Of a DNA stretch of 64,000 nt, positions 15,101 to 28,800 are shown piece after piece; the first letter of the stretch is position 1; every line of letters begins with the position of its first letter. Position numbers and translations under genes: made by a program. The notes beneath the pieces are model-generated. The model was not told where the DNA came from. It saw nothing but the letters and a program-made list of their open reading frames with translations, and ran no database searches. This DNA comes from Echinococcus granulosus (taxonomy: Eukaryota > Platyhelminthes > Cestoda > Cyclophyllidea > Taeniidae), in the NCBI RefSeq assembly GCF_000524195.1, contig NW_020170389.1, positions 1,101,983-1,165,982 on the forward strand, given 5' to 3'.

Positions 15101-18100
15101 TGTGACTGGCCAAATTGACTGGCAATAACACAGTAGCTCAAATTCGTACGAACGAGGTTCGGACAAATTGTCAATTTTTGATTTTGCTAACTTCTTGAAC
15201 GAATTCAGAACCTTAAATTTTTGAAACACTAGTGGTTTCTTCAATACAGTAACTTAGGCTTATCAGAAGCATAACAAATTCACAAAATATTGGGTTTCAT
15301 GATGGCAATCACAAAAACTCGCTTCTAGTCCTAGTAGAAATGATTAGCGGAAGTGGGTCGTGATGAAAGACTAACTCAGAAGAGGACGAGTGAGTATCTT
15401 GCTCATTATTATTATTAAAGCTGTTCCTGTGAGTTCTCGACAGATGTGCAATAGACTGCAGTCAAAGCCCTACTCAATTCAAAATTCATTACGCTTTTGG
15501 GAAAAGTGGCAGTCAAAAGATGGTTCATTAATAAATAATAGGAGATAAGACGCGACCATCTATGGGGCTGAATGGCCCTCCAGACTACACTTAAAGTGGC
15601 CTTGATGATCACCACCGAGACAACGGTCTTGGATGCCGTTTTACTTCTCCTAGGTAAAATCACTAGGTGATAAGTGATATTTGACTATAACAAAGTGGCT
15701 TAATGCCCATCACGACAGTTTGAAGGGGACAGTGCATGTGATCATAACCATTCTCCCGAGTACAGTTCTATCGAGGCAGATAATAATGACACCCAAAAAT
15801 CACTTTTACCTCCAAATAATGTGGCATTATATGATGGGGTACGCACACAAACACGTACTCCTTCAGTAGGTAGTCTCAAACGATATGCAGGTGCAAAAAA
15901 GACAAAGCATTCAAGAGAGCTCAAAGCATTGGAACAGTCATTAGGTAGAACTACGACAAATTCAAATCTTTCGACTACCAGATTATAAATCAATTGAATT
16001 ATATTTTGATTTCTATTTTAAGTTCATAATGACTATAGTAAAAAAGACCAGATTTACTAGCATTCCATGTTCGGCCTCAATATTAAACGGGAGTCATGTT
16101 CTTATTTAAATAAGCATACAGATGGATTCGTAATGATAAAAGAATACCAGCACAAAATGCAAAAGTGGCTAATAAAGCAAACCATGTGAGTATTCACTTT
16201 AAACAACACGTGAAAAACAGTGATTGCAATAATTCACCAAAACCTTTTCTTAATCTGATCGAGGCAATAAACCCCACAATTCTAGGAAAACATGACGGCT
16301 TTCACCCAAATTCACCGCTGATTTACAGGTCCAGCCTATTAAAGAGTAGGGCGGAAGAAAGGGAATGGAATTGTGGGATATAGAGGTCCTTGGACGATGA
16401 CTCAGTCACCTCAATGTTTGGTGTACACACCAGATGCCCGGAGCAATTAATAGCAATACCGCCGTCTCCGCTACCAGCAGGAACAGAATAGCAGGGGGTC
16501 AACGAGAGTGAATAAGCGAAAGCGAGGAGGAGGGAGAAGAGATTATCGATGCCATCTGTCGCCAAGATAATAGAGTAAATTAGCCAGGAAAAAGTGACAA
16601 GCAATCGTACATCTGCTATGTATCTGTTGGGCAAAATCCCGGCATGCATGATACTGTTAATTATCAGACATGATTATGGACACTTGCACAGGATTTGGTA
16701 TACCATGAAGGCAGCAACACTCAATGGAGATACTGATAATTCAACGGTACAGTAAGGCCGTCGTGTAAGGGGAATCTGCATTTTAACTCGGAGTAAAACG
16801 TATTTCATGTTTATGTGTAATGCGTTGTTTACTAAAAATATCCAAAAAATAATAAACTTTATTAAAATAACAGGAAAAATCAATTTCTTGTTTTTCAGCA
16901 GAACAACTGCACGAACTTTTCAAGTTGCTTCCTCTGAAATTAGGAGGGCTGTGATAACTAATAACGTGGACAGCATGTAATCCGTATGATGCATAAAAGA
17001 GATAAAATTTATCTGAGAATAAAATCACACTTTCAGGATGATACAACTCCAATTTCCATAACCAAACTACATTCCATTAACCATAGAAGGGTGACCATGC
17101 TAGCAAAAAAATTAATTAAATGTTGAAAAATTGGATTAAATCATTTTAATGCATAACAATGGCAAGCACGGTGAAAGTCCGAAGGTGAGCTATTCATTTA
17201 TCAGGAGCAAACAAGGATGAATATGTAAATGAATAGGCATTGGGAGAATAAGACGTATAGCCACCAATTATTACAACCATACTAATAGGATTGGTGTATC
17301 AGTATCTCACGTTATTAGTATAACTTATGAAAGGGAAGAAAATGTCTAGTGCAATTGCAGGCAAAACCGTTTGTGTTTGGAAAATGTGGATATCACCAAA
17401 TCCACAGTGGGATGCTTAAAATAATAGTAAAATAACATGTTCGATTAAATAATTGGCAATTTTCTGCCCCAAAACCTATAAAATGGCAGTTGCTTGTTTA
17501 GGGACCAAACAGTTCACTCAACACTGACGTTTGTCGGCAGGATATTGGACAATGAATAAAGGCAATATCTACTTATTTTCAACAAAGGTGTTCGAAAATG
17601 GCAATGAAAAGTACTCTGAATTGAGAGATTTGGCGTATCAGTGACGAAGAAAAAGGGATTATTAGAGGATCAGTCATGCAGAAACCCGAGACATTTTAGC
17701 CCAGCATAAATTCGACTGCTCAAGCCCGAAGACAGATATTCTGAACTTTAGGGTTCATTAATGCTTCATCAACCACAATTCAGTTATTGGAAGGCAGTAA
17801 AAGAAATGTCACAACGTTTGACTTTTACGGCGAAACAGGGTTACCACTTGCGAGACGAGATTGGACACCAACCCAAATGAATAACTTCTTAGATTCTGTT
17901 CAAAATATGGAATTTTTGACACATACCATGAAGGTGAAATACATTTCATAGTGTGCAGACAATTCCAATGCAGATTTGAAGACGACGAAAGGATGGACAC
18001 AATCCCAAGCGGAAGAGAAAAAAACGCTTCAAATCTTCGCTCACAACAAAAAAAGGACTACAGACGTAAACCACCCTCCGCCACTTCATGCATGTGTAGC

Positions 18101-21100
18101 GCCAGGTGTAACAATACTAATTCATATGCAAACGACCCGACGGTTAATATATATGCTTGATGAGCCTTTGGTAAAAAGTCATGAATTACACTGACGAGGA
18201 AGGTAACACTTCAAAACATGCATTGTGCCTGTAGGCAGTTGAGCGTAACCAATCTTGCAAGAGAGTGAGATCCTCACATCTCAATTTTTATGACAAGTCG
18301 AAAGAAAACACCTGGTGTCAGAGTAAGCTTCTGGAAATAGGGAGGCTTCGATTGTTCTACAGCATTTCTTTACGCATTGGCGAAAGGTGTTGTGGTCCTG
18401 AAAATAGTTGACACGTTCAATGACATCTGCGATAAGATAGGGCTTTTGCTTGATACTTAAGCATTGGTATAAAGATAATTCAATCAGCAAAATTAACTTC
18501 ATGCGAATACATTTTTCGTATATCCAAAGTTATCAGAGCACGAGATATTGAAACGTTGTGGGACAGCAGCGTAATACAAATAGGTAGAGATGACAAAAAC
18601 GTTATGATTCCGTGATTGCTCATTAAGTCATTTTCATACGTGGAAACCGTTAGGCAAAATCCCCCGATACGCATGTAGTAGATGCGAAAAATTATAATAA
18701 ATGTAGGACGACTCCACTCATTTAACCCTCTTTTTTTCCTAAGGAAATCCCTAAAGGCGGGGATCTAAGGTTAATCTGAGTAGATTAACACAAATCCAAA
18801 AAACATTGTTGTGTTTGGCCAATATAGAATGAGTCAGCTGAAACCAGCGTAATGAGCTTTGTCGATTGCAGTGAATAGGGAGACGAAAGTACAGTGACGC
18901 ATAGAAAACATATTAAAACATCCTTCAAATTTAACTTGGGCAGAGAGCACATCTCTTACATTCATTCTAAATCCTGTGATGATAGTTTGCGATCGAAAAG
19001 TTTAATATAACCGAATCCAAACATGAAATAAAACAAGCATGGTTATTAGATGGGCAGAGCGAAAATATGGGCAAAGGAGGTACGTACTTGGATCCACCAA
19101 TTTTAAATTTGTGCTGTACCAGTGCAGTGGTACTAATAGACAAAGAGTTCTGAGCATCAGCCACAATTTCGCGTCGTTTTTGTTGAAAGTCTGATTCATC
19201 CCCGGTCGATGCAGCGTCGATCCTCGAAGTGGCATTCATAGCCAATTTGAGTGAATCAAAAGTGTCTGTGGAGTGCAAACAGAAGACAAACACACTATTC
19301 ACGCATGTGGAGCCACGCCAAGTAAAACTGTTGGAAAAAGCACTAGACACTGTCTAGTAGGAATCAAGTATTTAATTTACTTAAGCTATCTTTTATTCTC
19401 ATTGGCACATACATAGGTTGCATCAAGTAATTTGGCTTTGATTAGCCTGTAATCATGGAAGACAAACCTGCTATGGTTTCTCCATGGGTTAACACAGTTA
19501 ATGACCGCTTTGCTTGCTCTATTCACTTTGTTTAATTTTTTCCAACTAACAAAACAGTTGACAGTTAATATTAATTCTTATCCTATGCATCGTTTCGAGA
19601 ATTGTAATCACAGCAGTCATGAAATATCCGTTGGGCTTGCTGAAATGTCTGAAACGTACTCCAAAATCACCCGACACCTAAATTTCGAGATTCCAATGTT
19701 TTCTTTGGTTCGTGATTGTCGTAACGCAAGAAGCACTGAAACATTGTGAATACTCAACAAACCATCAAGGTTCTAGGAGCACATTCGGGAAGGATTGCTT
19801 TATGAAATTATTTCTAGTAATCGTTAATCACAACGACCACAGGGTCGAAAGAAGTGTGATCATGTTAATAATTCTTCAGATGAATATCTTTGAGGCGAAA
19901 TGGATGAAAGCATTCCAAACTTTAAATGTCGAGCATTAAACCCTCCTTAGACGTGGTCGAGCATTAGTTTCATGCGTATACGATAGCGAGTACACGGCAA
20001 TCAACTGACACGTGTTATAATATATACAGTCAGATAAACGAATGAATACATAACTACTTTATTGTAAACAAGGTAGGTTTTTTTGCGTAATAGACTAGAC
20101 TACTTACTTAAAGTATTGGACAACTAATGCGGTGCCAATAAATTAACATTAAATCTGCGCCAGTGAGGGATGGGATTAAAAATCGGTATAAGTAGCTTCA
20201 AATAAATCCAAAGTTGATAAGACAGCAATCTACTCGTAAAGCAACACGTCCCCTAGACAAAAGGAAAAGGCACCTTTTGTAAACGTCATTAATGATCAGA
20301 GAGGATGGCAAGCATACATAAACTTCTGGTAGAGTTAAATACATTAAAGAATAACTCAAGACGCTTTCTATAAAACACAACTCTACATAATAAACGGAAA
20401 AATATTCAACGTCACTATCACCAATGATAAAACCTAAGAATTTACACGATTCTTTTCAAGAGTTGGAGCACAAATAACGAAAGAAATTTGATTAAACTGC
20501 TGATGAGACCAAGCATTTTCGAGAATGGCAAAAAGATGACAAACCTTTGGGTCGGCGGTCTCTGTTCCACAGGTTATCGAGGAATTCGTTGTGTGAGTCG
20601 ACCATGGCGGAGGCCTCTGGTGTGTCGAAGGCGACAAACGGGGGCGGTGCGTCAGGTCCAGTACGGTGGGAGCGCCGCGCTCCTTTTGCGTCCTAAAAAT
20701 CAGCGTGGATGCCTAATTTTGCAGAGCCCACGCGCATTGAGTAGCTGGTGTAGAACAGGGCAGGGTACGATAATGGCAGTTCATATGCTAAGAAATGACG
20801 GGGGAGAGCACTGAATGAGACTAAACACATTAATAAAGAATTGCGCTGTTAAGCTGCGACGAAAATAGGAATTGAAGGGATAAATATTTCAAACAAGCAA
20901 ATCTAAATAAAGTTCAGCTCTTGTGTGGCCATAACTGGTTAAAATCAAACTACTTTGAAAGTTGATGCAAACAGACAAACAAATGGAGCACATACACGCA
21001 TAAACACATGAGCTGCCATTAGCCCAAAACGAACTCTTAGAATGAGTCCGTTGTTACAGTTTTGAGATAATAGAAATAATGACTTTACATCAAGGGTTAT

Positions 21101-24100
21101 GGATACCAAATCTACCCATCTAATGTACGTTCTCCTACTAGATGAATAGATTTGTTCAGAGTTTAGATCGTCGGATTGCATCGAAGCCCTACACTTCGTT
21201 ACTTAATGTTTAAAGGATATTAAACCGAATAGAGGCAAAGGGAAAAGCAGATTGAAATAACATTCCTACCCTTGTGAGAAGCCACTCTCGACAAAGCAGG
21301 CTGACAGAACCCTGAAGAACTTCGAAATTGTTGCGTCGGAGAATGAGAAAACCAATGCGAATCTGTACACGACCGCTCAGACGAATTTTAGTTCCAGGCG
21401 GCGTCTCAATTCTGAACCCAAGTTAAGCTTACCATAGATTCTACTGAAGGTAATGGCAAGGGATTCAGAAAAATAAGATCTATCCAAACTTCTATTTTTA
21501 AAAAGTGACACATTCACCCCTATCAATGACAAACCCCTTGCTTTCCTTGCATTTTTTGTCTTCTTGCAAAAGTATATTTTTAATTTACAACCTACACTTT
21601 GGCAAGATTAAGTAGTTTGAACAAATTTGAAGGCAAACAAAGATGTAGTGAAGCACACTAATCAGATTCTGACAAAAAAGTACAAGCACGAAAAATGAAA
21701 AACTAGTCCAAGATACTATAATACTACTCGTACTTGAAATGGTACTGGTTGTGGTCAGAGATAATGGCAATCACAGAATCTTATGGCCTACAAGTGCAAG
21801 AGAAGGATAAATCACGAAGAAATTATAATTTAGCTATGTCAATTACAATTAGGTTCGCTTAAAACGGTCGGAAAAGATACTACGATGGATTGAACACATC
21901 ACGAGACTAGGGGAAAGTCAAAAGTAACAAAAAGTAGCATATCAGAGAAAAACGACGATTGCCGATACCTACAAGATGGCAATCGAAAGTAAGAGTTTAG
22001 TGGCGCCCAACCATACAAAAGGTGTAGATTTGGGTGGACCACTTCAACGCCCAAAGAAGGACTATTTCAGGTAAATTTATTTATTAGGCGAAACCACCAG
22101 GCAGTGATCTCCAATCTCACTAAAAGATTATAGGTCGAAGCCATCCTGTGGATCGTCGGCTGTCACCACCAAGTATCATGAATGTTTGAGAAAGAACTAA
22201 TACAATCCTCTGAGAGAATAAATGCACCATGTTTATTCGCGAATAATCTAAATCGATAGGGAATTCAAAGATGAATGCGATGGGCAGGTTATGCGTAAGT
22301 CGAGCGAAATTGTGCTTAAGAAACAACACCACAACATAAAGGTGACTTTGGAGCTTCATAAAATTTACAACAGCAGCACAACATTTGAAATCTCACAAAT
22401 TTTTGGAAAGTCGAAAATGGCAAATCGGTGCATACGAGTTGTAAGTATGGTGAGGAGCAGTGCAGCTAATTTGGTGCATACAGCGAAAGCACACAGAGGA
22501 GAAGGAAAACTCACGAAAGTTTGGGTGAGTTATCAACGTCCAGAGCCGAGATATTGCTTTTTCCATCTGTCAAAGTCAGTCTGAGGAGGCGAGGACCGCT
22601 TCCTGTGTTACCTAAACCGGTCTGGATATCCTCCTCTGCTTCCGAAATGGCAATATTACGTACACGAGCTATCTGAAGCACCCGTCCATCCGCATCCAGC
22701 TATAGCAGACAGCAAAACTTCGAATCCACCAGAGTTTGTCAATCAAAAGAAATAATCTTGAACAGTCAGTAAATAAAATTCCAAAAGTAGTATTAATGGG
22801 AAAAATGAATCTCAACAGTTAATGAAACCAAAATCTTTCCTTACCGAATCCTTGCCCCTCTTCGATTCAATCCATCCTACACCGTACTCTTTCATGTCAG
22901 TCTGAAAGATACGATAAGAGATGATTCGTTCCGGTTCGCATTGTAAGAATAACAGACGAGCTAATGGAGCTGTCAGTAAAGAAAATCCCTTTAACAAAAG
23001 TGACAGTAGTTGAATATAATTTGATATAGCAAAAAAATAGCACGGAAAAATTAAGAAATACCTTCTTCACTCGAAAAAGTTAATTGTACTGCTCCACTGG
23101 GCGATAATGGTAGACACGAACAAACGGTAATTTATTACTATTCTTACCTATTATGTCACATGGTGTGGAAAATTGCAACGCACATGAACTAATCCCTTGT
23201 ACTTTTGCCTCTTAGTTCTAGGATGAACAGACGAGCAGTGCACAAATCTTGTCACTTTAACTATGCAACTAGTTTCATTAATTGGCCGTACTGAACTCAT
23301 TTTTGTGAAAGTATGGTAATATAAACTTGTCCCTACTCTGAGGCATGTAGTATTCTATGCATTCATTCTTGAATGTTAGTATTGTACCGTAGACCCCACA
23401 AACATGCCTATTATAAACCAAACGTGATGTATAGATTACATAACACTACGAATGAAGCGATAACATCTAAAGACAATATAGTAGATCTTCACAAAGTTTT
23501 GGAAGATTACCTTAAATCCAACTAGTTAAACTCATAGGTATACGTGACGCATGGAAGACTGAATTTGGAAAATTGAATCAAAAACAATTGAGTGAGAAAA
23601 AAACGATAAAGTAATCAAACGAACTACACCGCCACGACAGGTGAAGTGGAAAGAGATATTTGTGCCGGACACCACTTTGTAAACACAGAATAACACCTGC
23701 ATTTGGAAAAAGTAAAAGCAGAGGCTCGAAGTTGTAATATTTTATTGGAATGAAAGGCATTTTTGACAGTATTTTATGACATCCCCTACTCCAAACCGGA
23801 AGTAAAGCCGACAATCGGACAAACAAGGGACCGCTCCAATACAATGCGGCCGGAAATTAAAAGTACATGCTTAGCTGAATCGGAAAATAGGAAAGTCCTC
23901 TTCATCAAGAAAGTGTTTTTTCTTCCAGATCTTTCGTTAATATCTTCAGTTTGATGAATAAAAAAATAAAACCATACCCTGCTTAAAAGCGCGTGATTCC
24001 ATCTAATAGAAAGCACCCAGCACAAATACTTTTGTTAAAATGAGTGGCACATAAAGATGGAAAATTCTACCCACAGACAGACCTAGTTACAACCATATTT

Positions 24101-24363
24101 TTCAGTAATGAAACTTTGAAATATTTAGCTTATAATATGTATTTCGGAAACGACATACATTGAGAAGGTGAGCTAAGACTTCTCGTTGACTCGGTAATTG
24201 GGACAGAAGACGATGAAACTTTCCCGAAATCGACCTGCAAGGAGTGGTTAACAGTACCAAAAAGTGTTAAAACATCAATGGATGAAAAAAAAGTAAATCG
24301 ATTCTGTTTTAGCATAACCCAATAGGCTTACCATCCTGCTGGGATAATGTCGGTAGCAGCCAT
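9110..24363 (-). CDS. TDRD3: Tudor domain-containing protein 3 (TDRD3) homologue, complete, 10 exons
   Basis: Coding exons in transcript order: 24363-24332, 24234-24159, 22901-22845, 22699-22515, 21411-21270, 20692-20545, 19265-19088, 14629-14344, 10488-10162, 9307-9110. Phases agree at all nine junctions, giving 542 residues. Family matches in order: the N-terminal RMI1/TDRD3 block and OB-fold (about residues 11-160; motifs ARVRNIA, LRLTLTDG, TPPGTKIRLSG); the PPPFVAF linker; a UBA domain (about 284-320, core LVSMGYQPHEANTALEE); a Tudor-like domain (about 418-473, beginning LAPGTVLQARV); and an RG-rich tail ending GSYRRG. In animals TDRD3 reads methylarginine marks and recruits topoisomerase 3-beta to chromatin and mRNPs; the OB-fold is the topoisomerase-binding part. 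The linker between UBA and Tudor is much shorter than in vertebrates, and several Tudor cage residues differ. The first ATG directly follows a strong 3' splice site. Extra exons inside the two introns of about 4 kb are not excluded. Confidence 0.93.
10489..14343 (-). other. TDRD3 intron 8, no further exon seen
   Basis: A 3.86-kb AT-rich intron separating the UBA exon from the Tudor exon. Both flanking exons are phase 0 and join directly. I see no additional family-like exon, but vertebrate TDRD3 has a long disordered linker at this point, so a poorly conserved alternative exon could be missed. Confidence 0.5.
14630..19087 (-). other. TDRD3 intron 7, no supported exon
   Basis: A 4.46-kb intron. 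The exon ending at 19088 (phase 2) joins the UBA exon starting at 14629 (phase 2) directly. A minus-strand open frame at 16323-16649 is not flanked by matching splice sites and has no recognisable content. Confidence 0.5.
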
Positions 24364-24390
24364 CTGAAAGCATAAAAAAATGTCGTAGAA
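24364..24390 (-). promoter_or_regulatory. 3' splice site directly before the TDRD3 start codon
   Basis: Read on the minus strand, a T-rich stretch runs into ctttcag followed at once by the initiator ATG at 24363. It can be the acceptor of a 5'UTR intron or a spliced-leader trans-splice site. Flatworms use spliced leaders on a subset of genes, often placed very close to the start codon. Confidence 0.6.
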
Positions 24391-25856
24391 ATGAAAAACT
24401 GGCACCAAATATTTGTAAAACACAATACCTGATAACCGATCGACACATATTCATTAACTGACCTACGAGTGGTACAAATTTACATCGATGAGAAAGGGAA
24501 GCAATTTATGAAAACGAAAATACTGAGTTAAATTAATGCTTTCAAATAAGACAACGCAAAATACACGACTTTCATAAATTTTTAAAAATAATTTGCAATA
24601 AGCCAGTCATGTCGGTGGTAGACCCTAGAACTATGAGACAGCAATCCACATTGCAGTTGAACGGAAATTACAAGACTTCGCTTTGACAGAAAAACCCCAA
24701 CAATGGATGAGTGGAAATTGGACGTTGACACACAGACGCCAGTCGACAATAAGTGACGTGTAATAGTGTGGCTAAGCTACTCCTCATCAATCGAAACTGT
24801 AAAACAAACGATGTGGGTGGGTCAATTATGCACTTCAACGAGTAAATGTCAAAAAATGAGTGAATACACCCTTGCATTTGGAGAGAGGGAGGAAACGATA
24901 ACAAGGAGTGTTCCTCAGAGAAATTGCTACTTTGAGACCGCATATGTAACAAAATAAGATAAAGCAACAGCACTTTGAATTGAAGAATAAGCCAAATTAA
25001 GGCAGACACATGGTGGCTTCCTAAAGTGAAAACTTAATAATGTGAACCCAGGTACAGGCCAAAATATAAAGCGCATTCTCATTGGAAAAAGTAGTGAAAT
25101 GATTATTTCCAACCTAGTTACCGGTTGCTGGTTGAATAAAAAACGGTAGAGAAGGAAGGGAAATGTTCGGAGGATATATCAAAATACTCTTTTGGATAAC
25201 TTTAGGCTTAGCTTAGTAACGCTAGTTCGTCTCGAGATATTTTACCCAAAATAAGCTAACTATCGCCACTTGAATCAGTACCCCGGGAAGTGCAAGAATC
25301 GTTTAAGTTACTATAAATTGGACAAAACTAAACTCAGCTCTAATGTAGTTGTCAAGGAAAGTCAGAAGGGTCAAAAATGAATTAGGAACAATCAAAAGTG
25401 CAGAATCTAGCTGTTTCAGTCTACCCAATTAAGCTGTTCGTGAAAAATAAAGCAAGACTACAAAGGTACATCACTAAAGGAAAGTACGGGAAAGTGCTAA
25501 ACATCAACAACCATAAGGATAGCTTGATAAATGTCTCATCGGATAAGTTTAAGAAGCGGCTGGATCAAAAAGAGAGCTTTCTTGGCCATGGCGTGAAAAG
25601 CCGATTATTACTTGAGTGTGTGCGTGCCTGGTTGGCTCCACAAATAAGCAGACAAAATTGATGGAAGGCTGCTTTCAAATGTTTAAGCAAAGGCGCTAAC
25701 AAGTGTTTTGAAACCGATGCCTGATAGGAGAACGGCAGAGTTTACAGACACCCCAGAAAAAGCGGATCCCGGAAACAGATTATATTTAACCAAAAATGTT
25801 TCAAAAAGTACAGTACAGTATAAGAATTGAGATTACAATGGTGGGGACATCTGGAC
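24391..25856. other. Intergenic region between Nup107 and TDRD3
   Basis: About 1.5 kb between two genes on the same strand. It must hold the Nup107 3'UTR and polyadenylation site, together with the TDRD3 promoter or outron. I found no clear AATAAA close behind the Nup107 stop and no coding frame with family resemblance. Confidence 0.45.
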
Positions 25857-28800
25857 TCAATTTTCACTGTAGCCAAGAGCATCACCACAGGTCTCTTGCA
25901 GATGAAGCATCGATTCCTGGAGCTGCTCAAGAAGCGTCTGCATCTGGCATTCATTGAAGAGCTGCAAAAAAAGAAACAGTCGCTGTTACGGGATTGTGAT
26001 GGCAATGCAAGAAAAGTTCCCAAATATTATGGTAGCTATTTCCAACTGTTACCGACCGAGAATAATAGCAACGCCAACTAGACCTGTCTATTTGCATCTC
26101 AATTTCCCCATTGTGGTAATGATTAAGAACGCTAATTACCGCTCACATGGGATGCTTTATACGGCATTTTCCAAATTTATCAAAGGTGCCGCCACCAGTC
26201 AGGTAGTTTTCAACCGGCGCCAACTTACAAGACTCGTTCAAATACATACAAAACACCTTTTCGCTTTTCTTTCACTCTCACAAACTCTCTGAAAATGTAG
26301 AACGATAAAAGCATATTGTTAAAAAAACTTGCGTCACACCGTTCAAAGAACATTCCAACAGCATACCTAATGGGCATTGTGAGCAGACCATTGTAGACCA
26401 CTTAAGGTTAGGGAAAGTGATTGGAACCAGCTTCGTACATTAAGAACCACAAAAATACCGATAATGTCGCCCATAGAATACTGGCAGCAGATATACAGTT
26501 TCAAGAAACGGCCATCCTCTCCCACCTAATGTAAACTAACGGCATTTTTTCTAGGCCGCACCACCTATGAGGGATTTTACAATGTAAAGGAGGATGTGAT
26601 AATTGCATCAGACAGCAAAGGAGATGGATATTGACAACAAGTTCTGCATAGCCCCAAGTCAAACGCAGATGCGGTTAACATTGCAGATATTTCTTTGAGT
26701 GGAAGTGAATGAGAGGAATGCCACAAAAACGGGATGCAATACATCTCGTGCCGCTTCTTTTTTTTCAACTAACGACCACCTTTGCACCTGATTTCGGTGT
26801 TGTATGAACGCTTTCACGGGTTAAATAAAAATAACAGTCAATTCGATTCATAAAAGTATTTTAATTCGGCCTTCAAATGACATTACTACTCCATCTCAGA
26901 TGTTTGTACCTGCAGCAAAACTGACCAAAGTACAATAGAGTGACACGCATTTAATTTTGACTGATTCGCTTAGGAAGAAGTTCGTCGTCGATGTTTGTTT
27001 TAAACGTTCCAAAATTTCCAAAATTTAAAGTTCTGCATGAAAAAAACGGCCTAATACCCCATGATTTATCCACCCAACCATTCCCAATATAAGCGCCACC
27101 AAAAAAATTTAACAAATTAGGTAGCATAAATGTATGGCGCAAATTAGAGTAGGCAGTAAGAAAGGGTGCAAGCAGAGATATACCCTCATTTCACCGTTTA
27201 TACGGACATCAAAAAATAGGCAGGCTTTGTCAATAAATTATGTTCCGATAGTAGTATAGTTAAAAAAATATGAGTTTGGTGACAGATCCGGTCAACGCAC
27301 CTTAAAAATCCCAAATTGAGAGTTGGCCACGAGATCAGCAAGACGAACGCACTCGGCATGGCGACCAGTAAGCTTGAAAACCTTGATCAACATGAAGACG
27401 ACCTCGCGAAGACAGGTCTCACGAAGGATGATCATCTGAAGCTTGCGGGAGTGTGGGGAGTCCCCGAGACCAGCGATACCCAGCTCCTCGGTCCCCCCTT
27501 CCTCATCCTGCTCCATTACCACCGCCGCAGAGCTAAACATGCCAGTGACATCGAATTCGCTAGTCGTGGCATTGGAATGAAGAACTGCTGCGTCCACCAA
27601 CCACCCAGGTGATTCGTAAGTCAGCAAAGATTCCAGTTGCCTGACCAAAGACTGCAGAGTGCGCAGGCAGTTAAAAATTCAATCACTCCAGAAAGTATGG
27701 CGTGTTTATAGCCATGTAGCCTATCAGTTGATAAACTTAAAGTTACCGCATATCTATGCCTATAATTTTCGCCCATGGTTCTACTCTAAAATCCTTCTGC
27801 ATCATTACCATAAAGCTATTCATAGAAATCTACTTTTAGCGCCTTCGGAGATAGCACGAGAATTACTCATGCCAAAAGATTAACTAATTAAGCACTTAAC
27901 ATTTCCAAAATATACAAATGCTGTGCCTTAGCAACAAAGAGGGAGCTCTTTTTCTACAATTAAAACATAAGTAATACGTGCATAGACTGCAATCAGAAAC
28001 AAACCGTTATCCAATGTGGGCTAGGACTTAAAATCAATGAGCTATTTTTTTCATGAAATTTAAGACGCAAGAAAATATCATTAAAATTTGACCAATGTAA
28101 CATTAAACAGAGTAGCGTACATAAAACAAAATCAAATAGTTAATTTTGCATTTCAGCCAAGGATTAATGAGGAAAAAATGAGTGAATTCACCACCGCACA
28201 CCAAGTAAATAATAAATTCCAGGGAAATGATACAATAAAGACTTCTTTTTAAGTACAGAGAGGAAAACGTCCCTGCGTAGGAAGAGACAAAATTGCATAC
28301 GCGAGCAAATTTTTGATCAATTTAAAATGTAGTGCTTTTGCAATGAGAGCTATAGTAGTTTTCATCCAAAAATGAAAGATGAGGCTTGAGCCCAGAAATG
28401 TGTAATTTTTATGGAAAGTTTAGGATGGGTTCTTTGCTATAAATGGAGAACAGTTCGTTCCCATTCAAAACCGAGGTTGATGCACGAAAAATGTTGAGCT
28501 AGTATCACTGGCATTCTGTTACCTAAACCAATATTTGGGGACTGATGATGGGGAAACCAAACGAAAGGAAAAAAGCGGGTGGGCGCAGCAAAAATATAGA
28601 AAAATAATTTCTCTCGGATATCATTCATTACTTCCTAATTACACCCGACAGAATGCATCCAGACGGAGGAGACTATTAGTACCCCACTGCCCCCTCATCT
28701 TTCTACTCCCGATCGTTTTCCAATATGAGAATAGCGAAAATCAGTTAGCGTAGACAAGACAAAAAGGTCAAGCTTATGCAAAAAAATATTTACTACAAGA

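Noticed and set aside
16323..16649. Minus-strand open frame of 108 codons inside TDRD3 intron 7
   Set aside because: Flanking TDRD3 exons already join in phase (2 to 2) and continue the family alignment; the frame has no recognisable content and no fitting splice sites.
20488..20814. Plus-strand open frame of 108 codons
   Set aside because: It is the antisense shadow of the TDRD3 exon at 20545-20692, whose minus-strand reading (PPPFVAF motif) has splice sites in phase with its neighbours.
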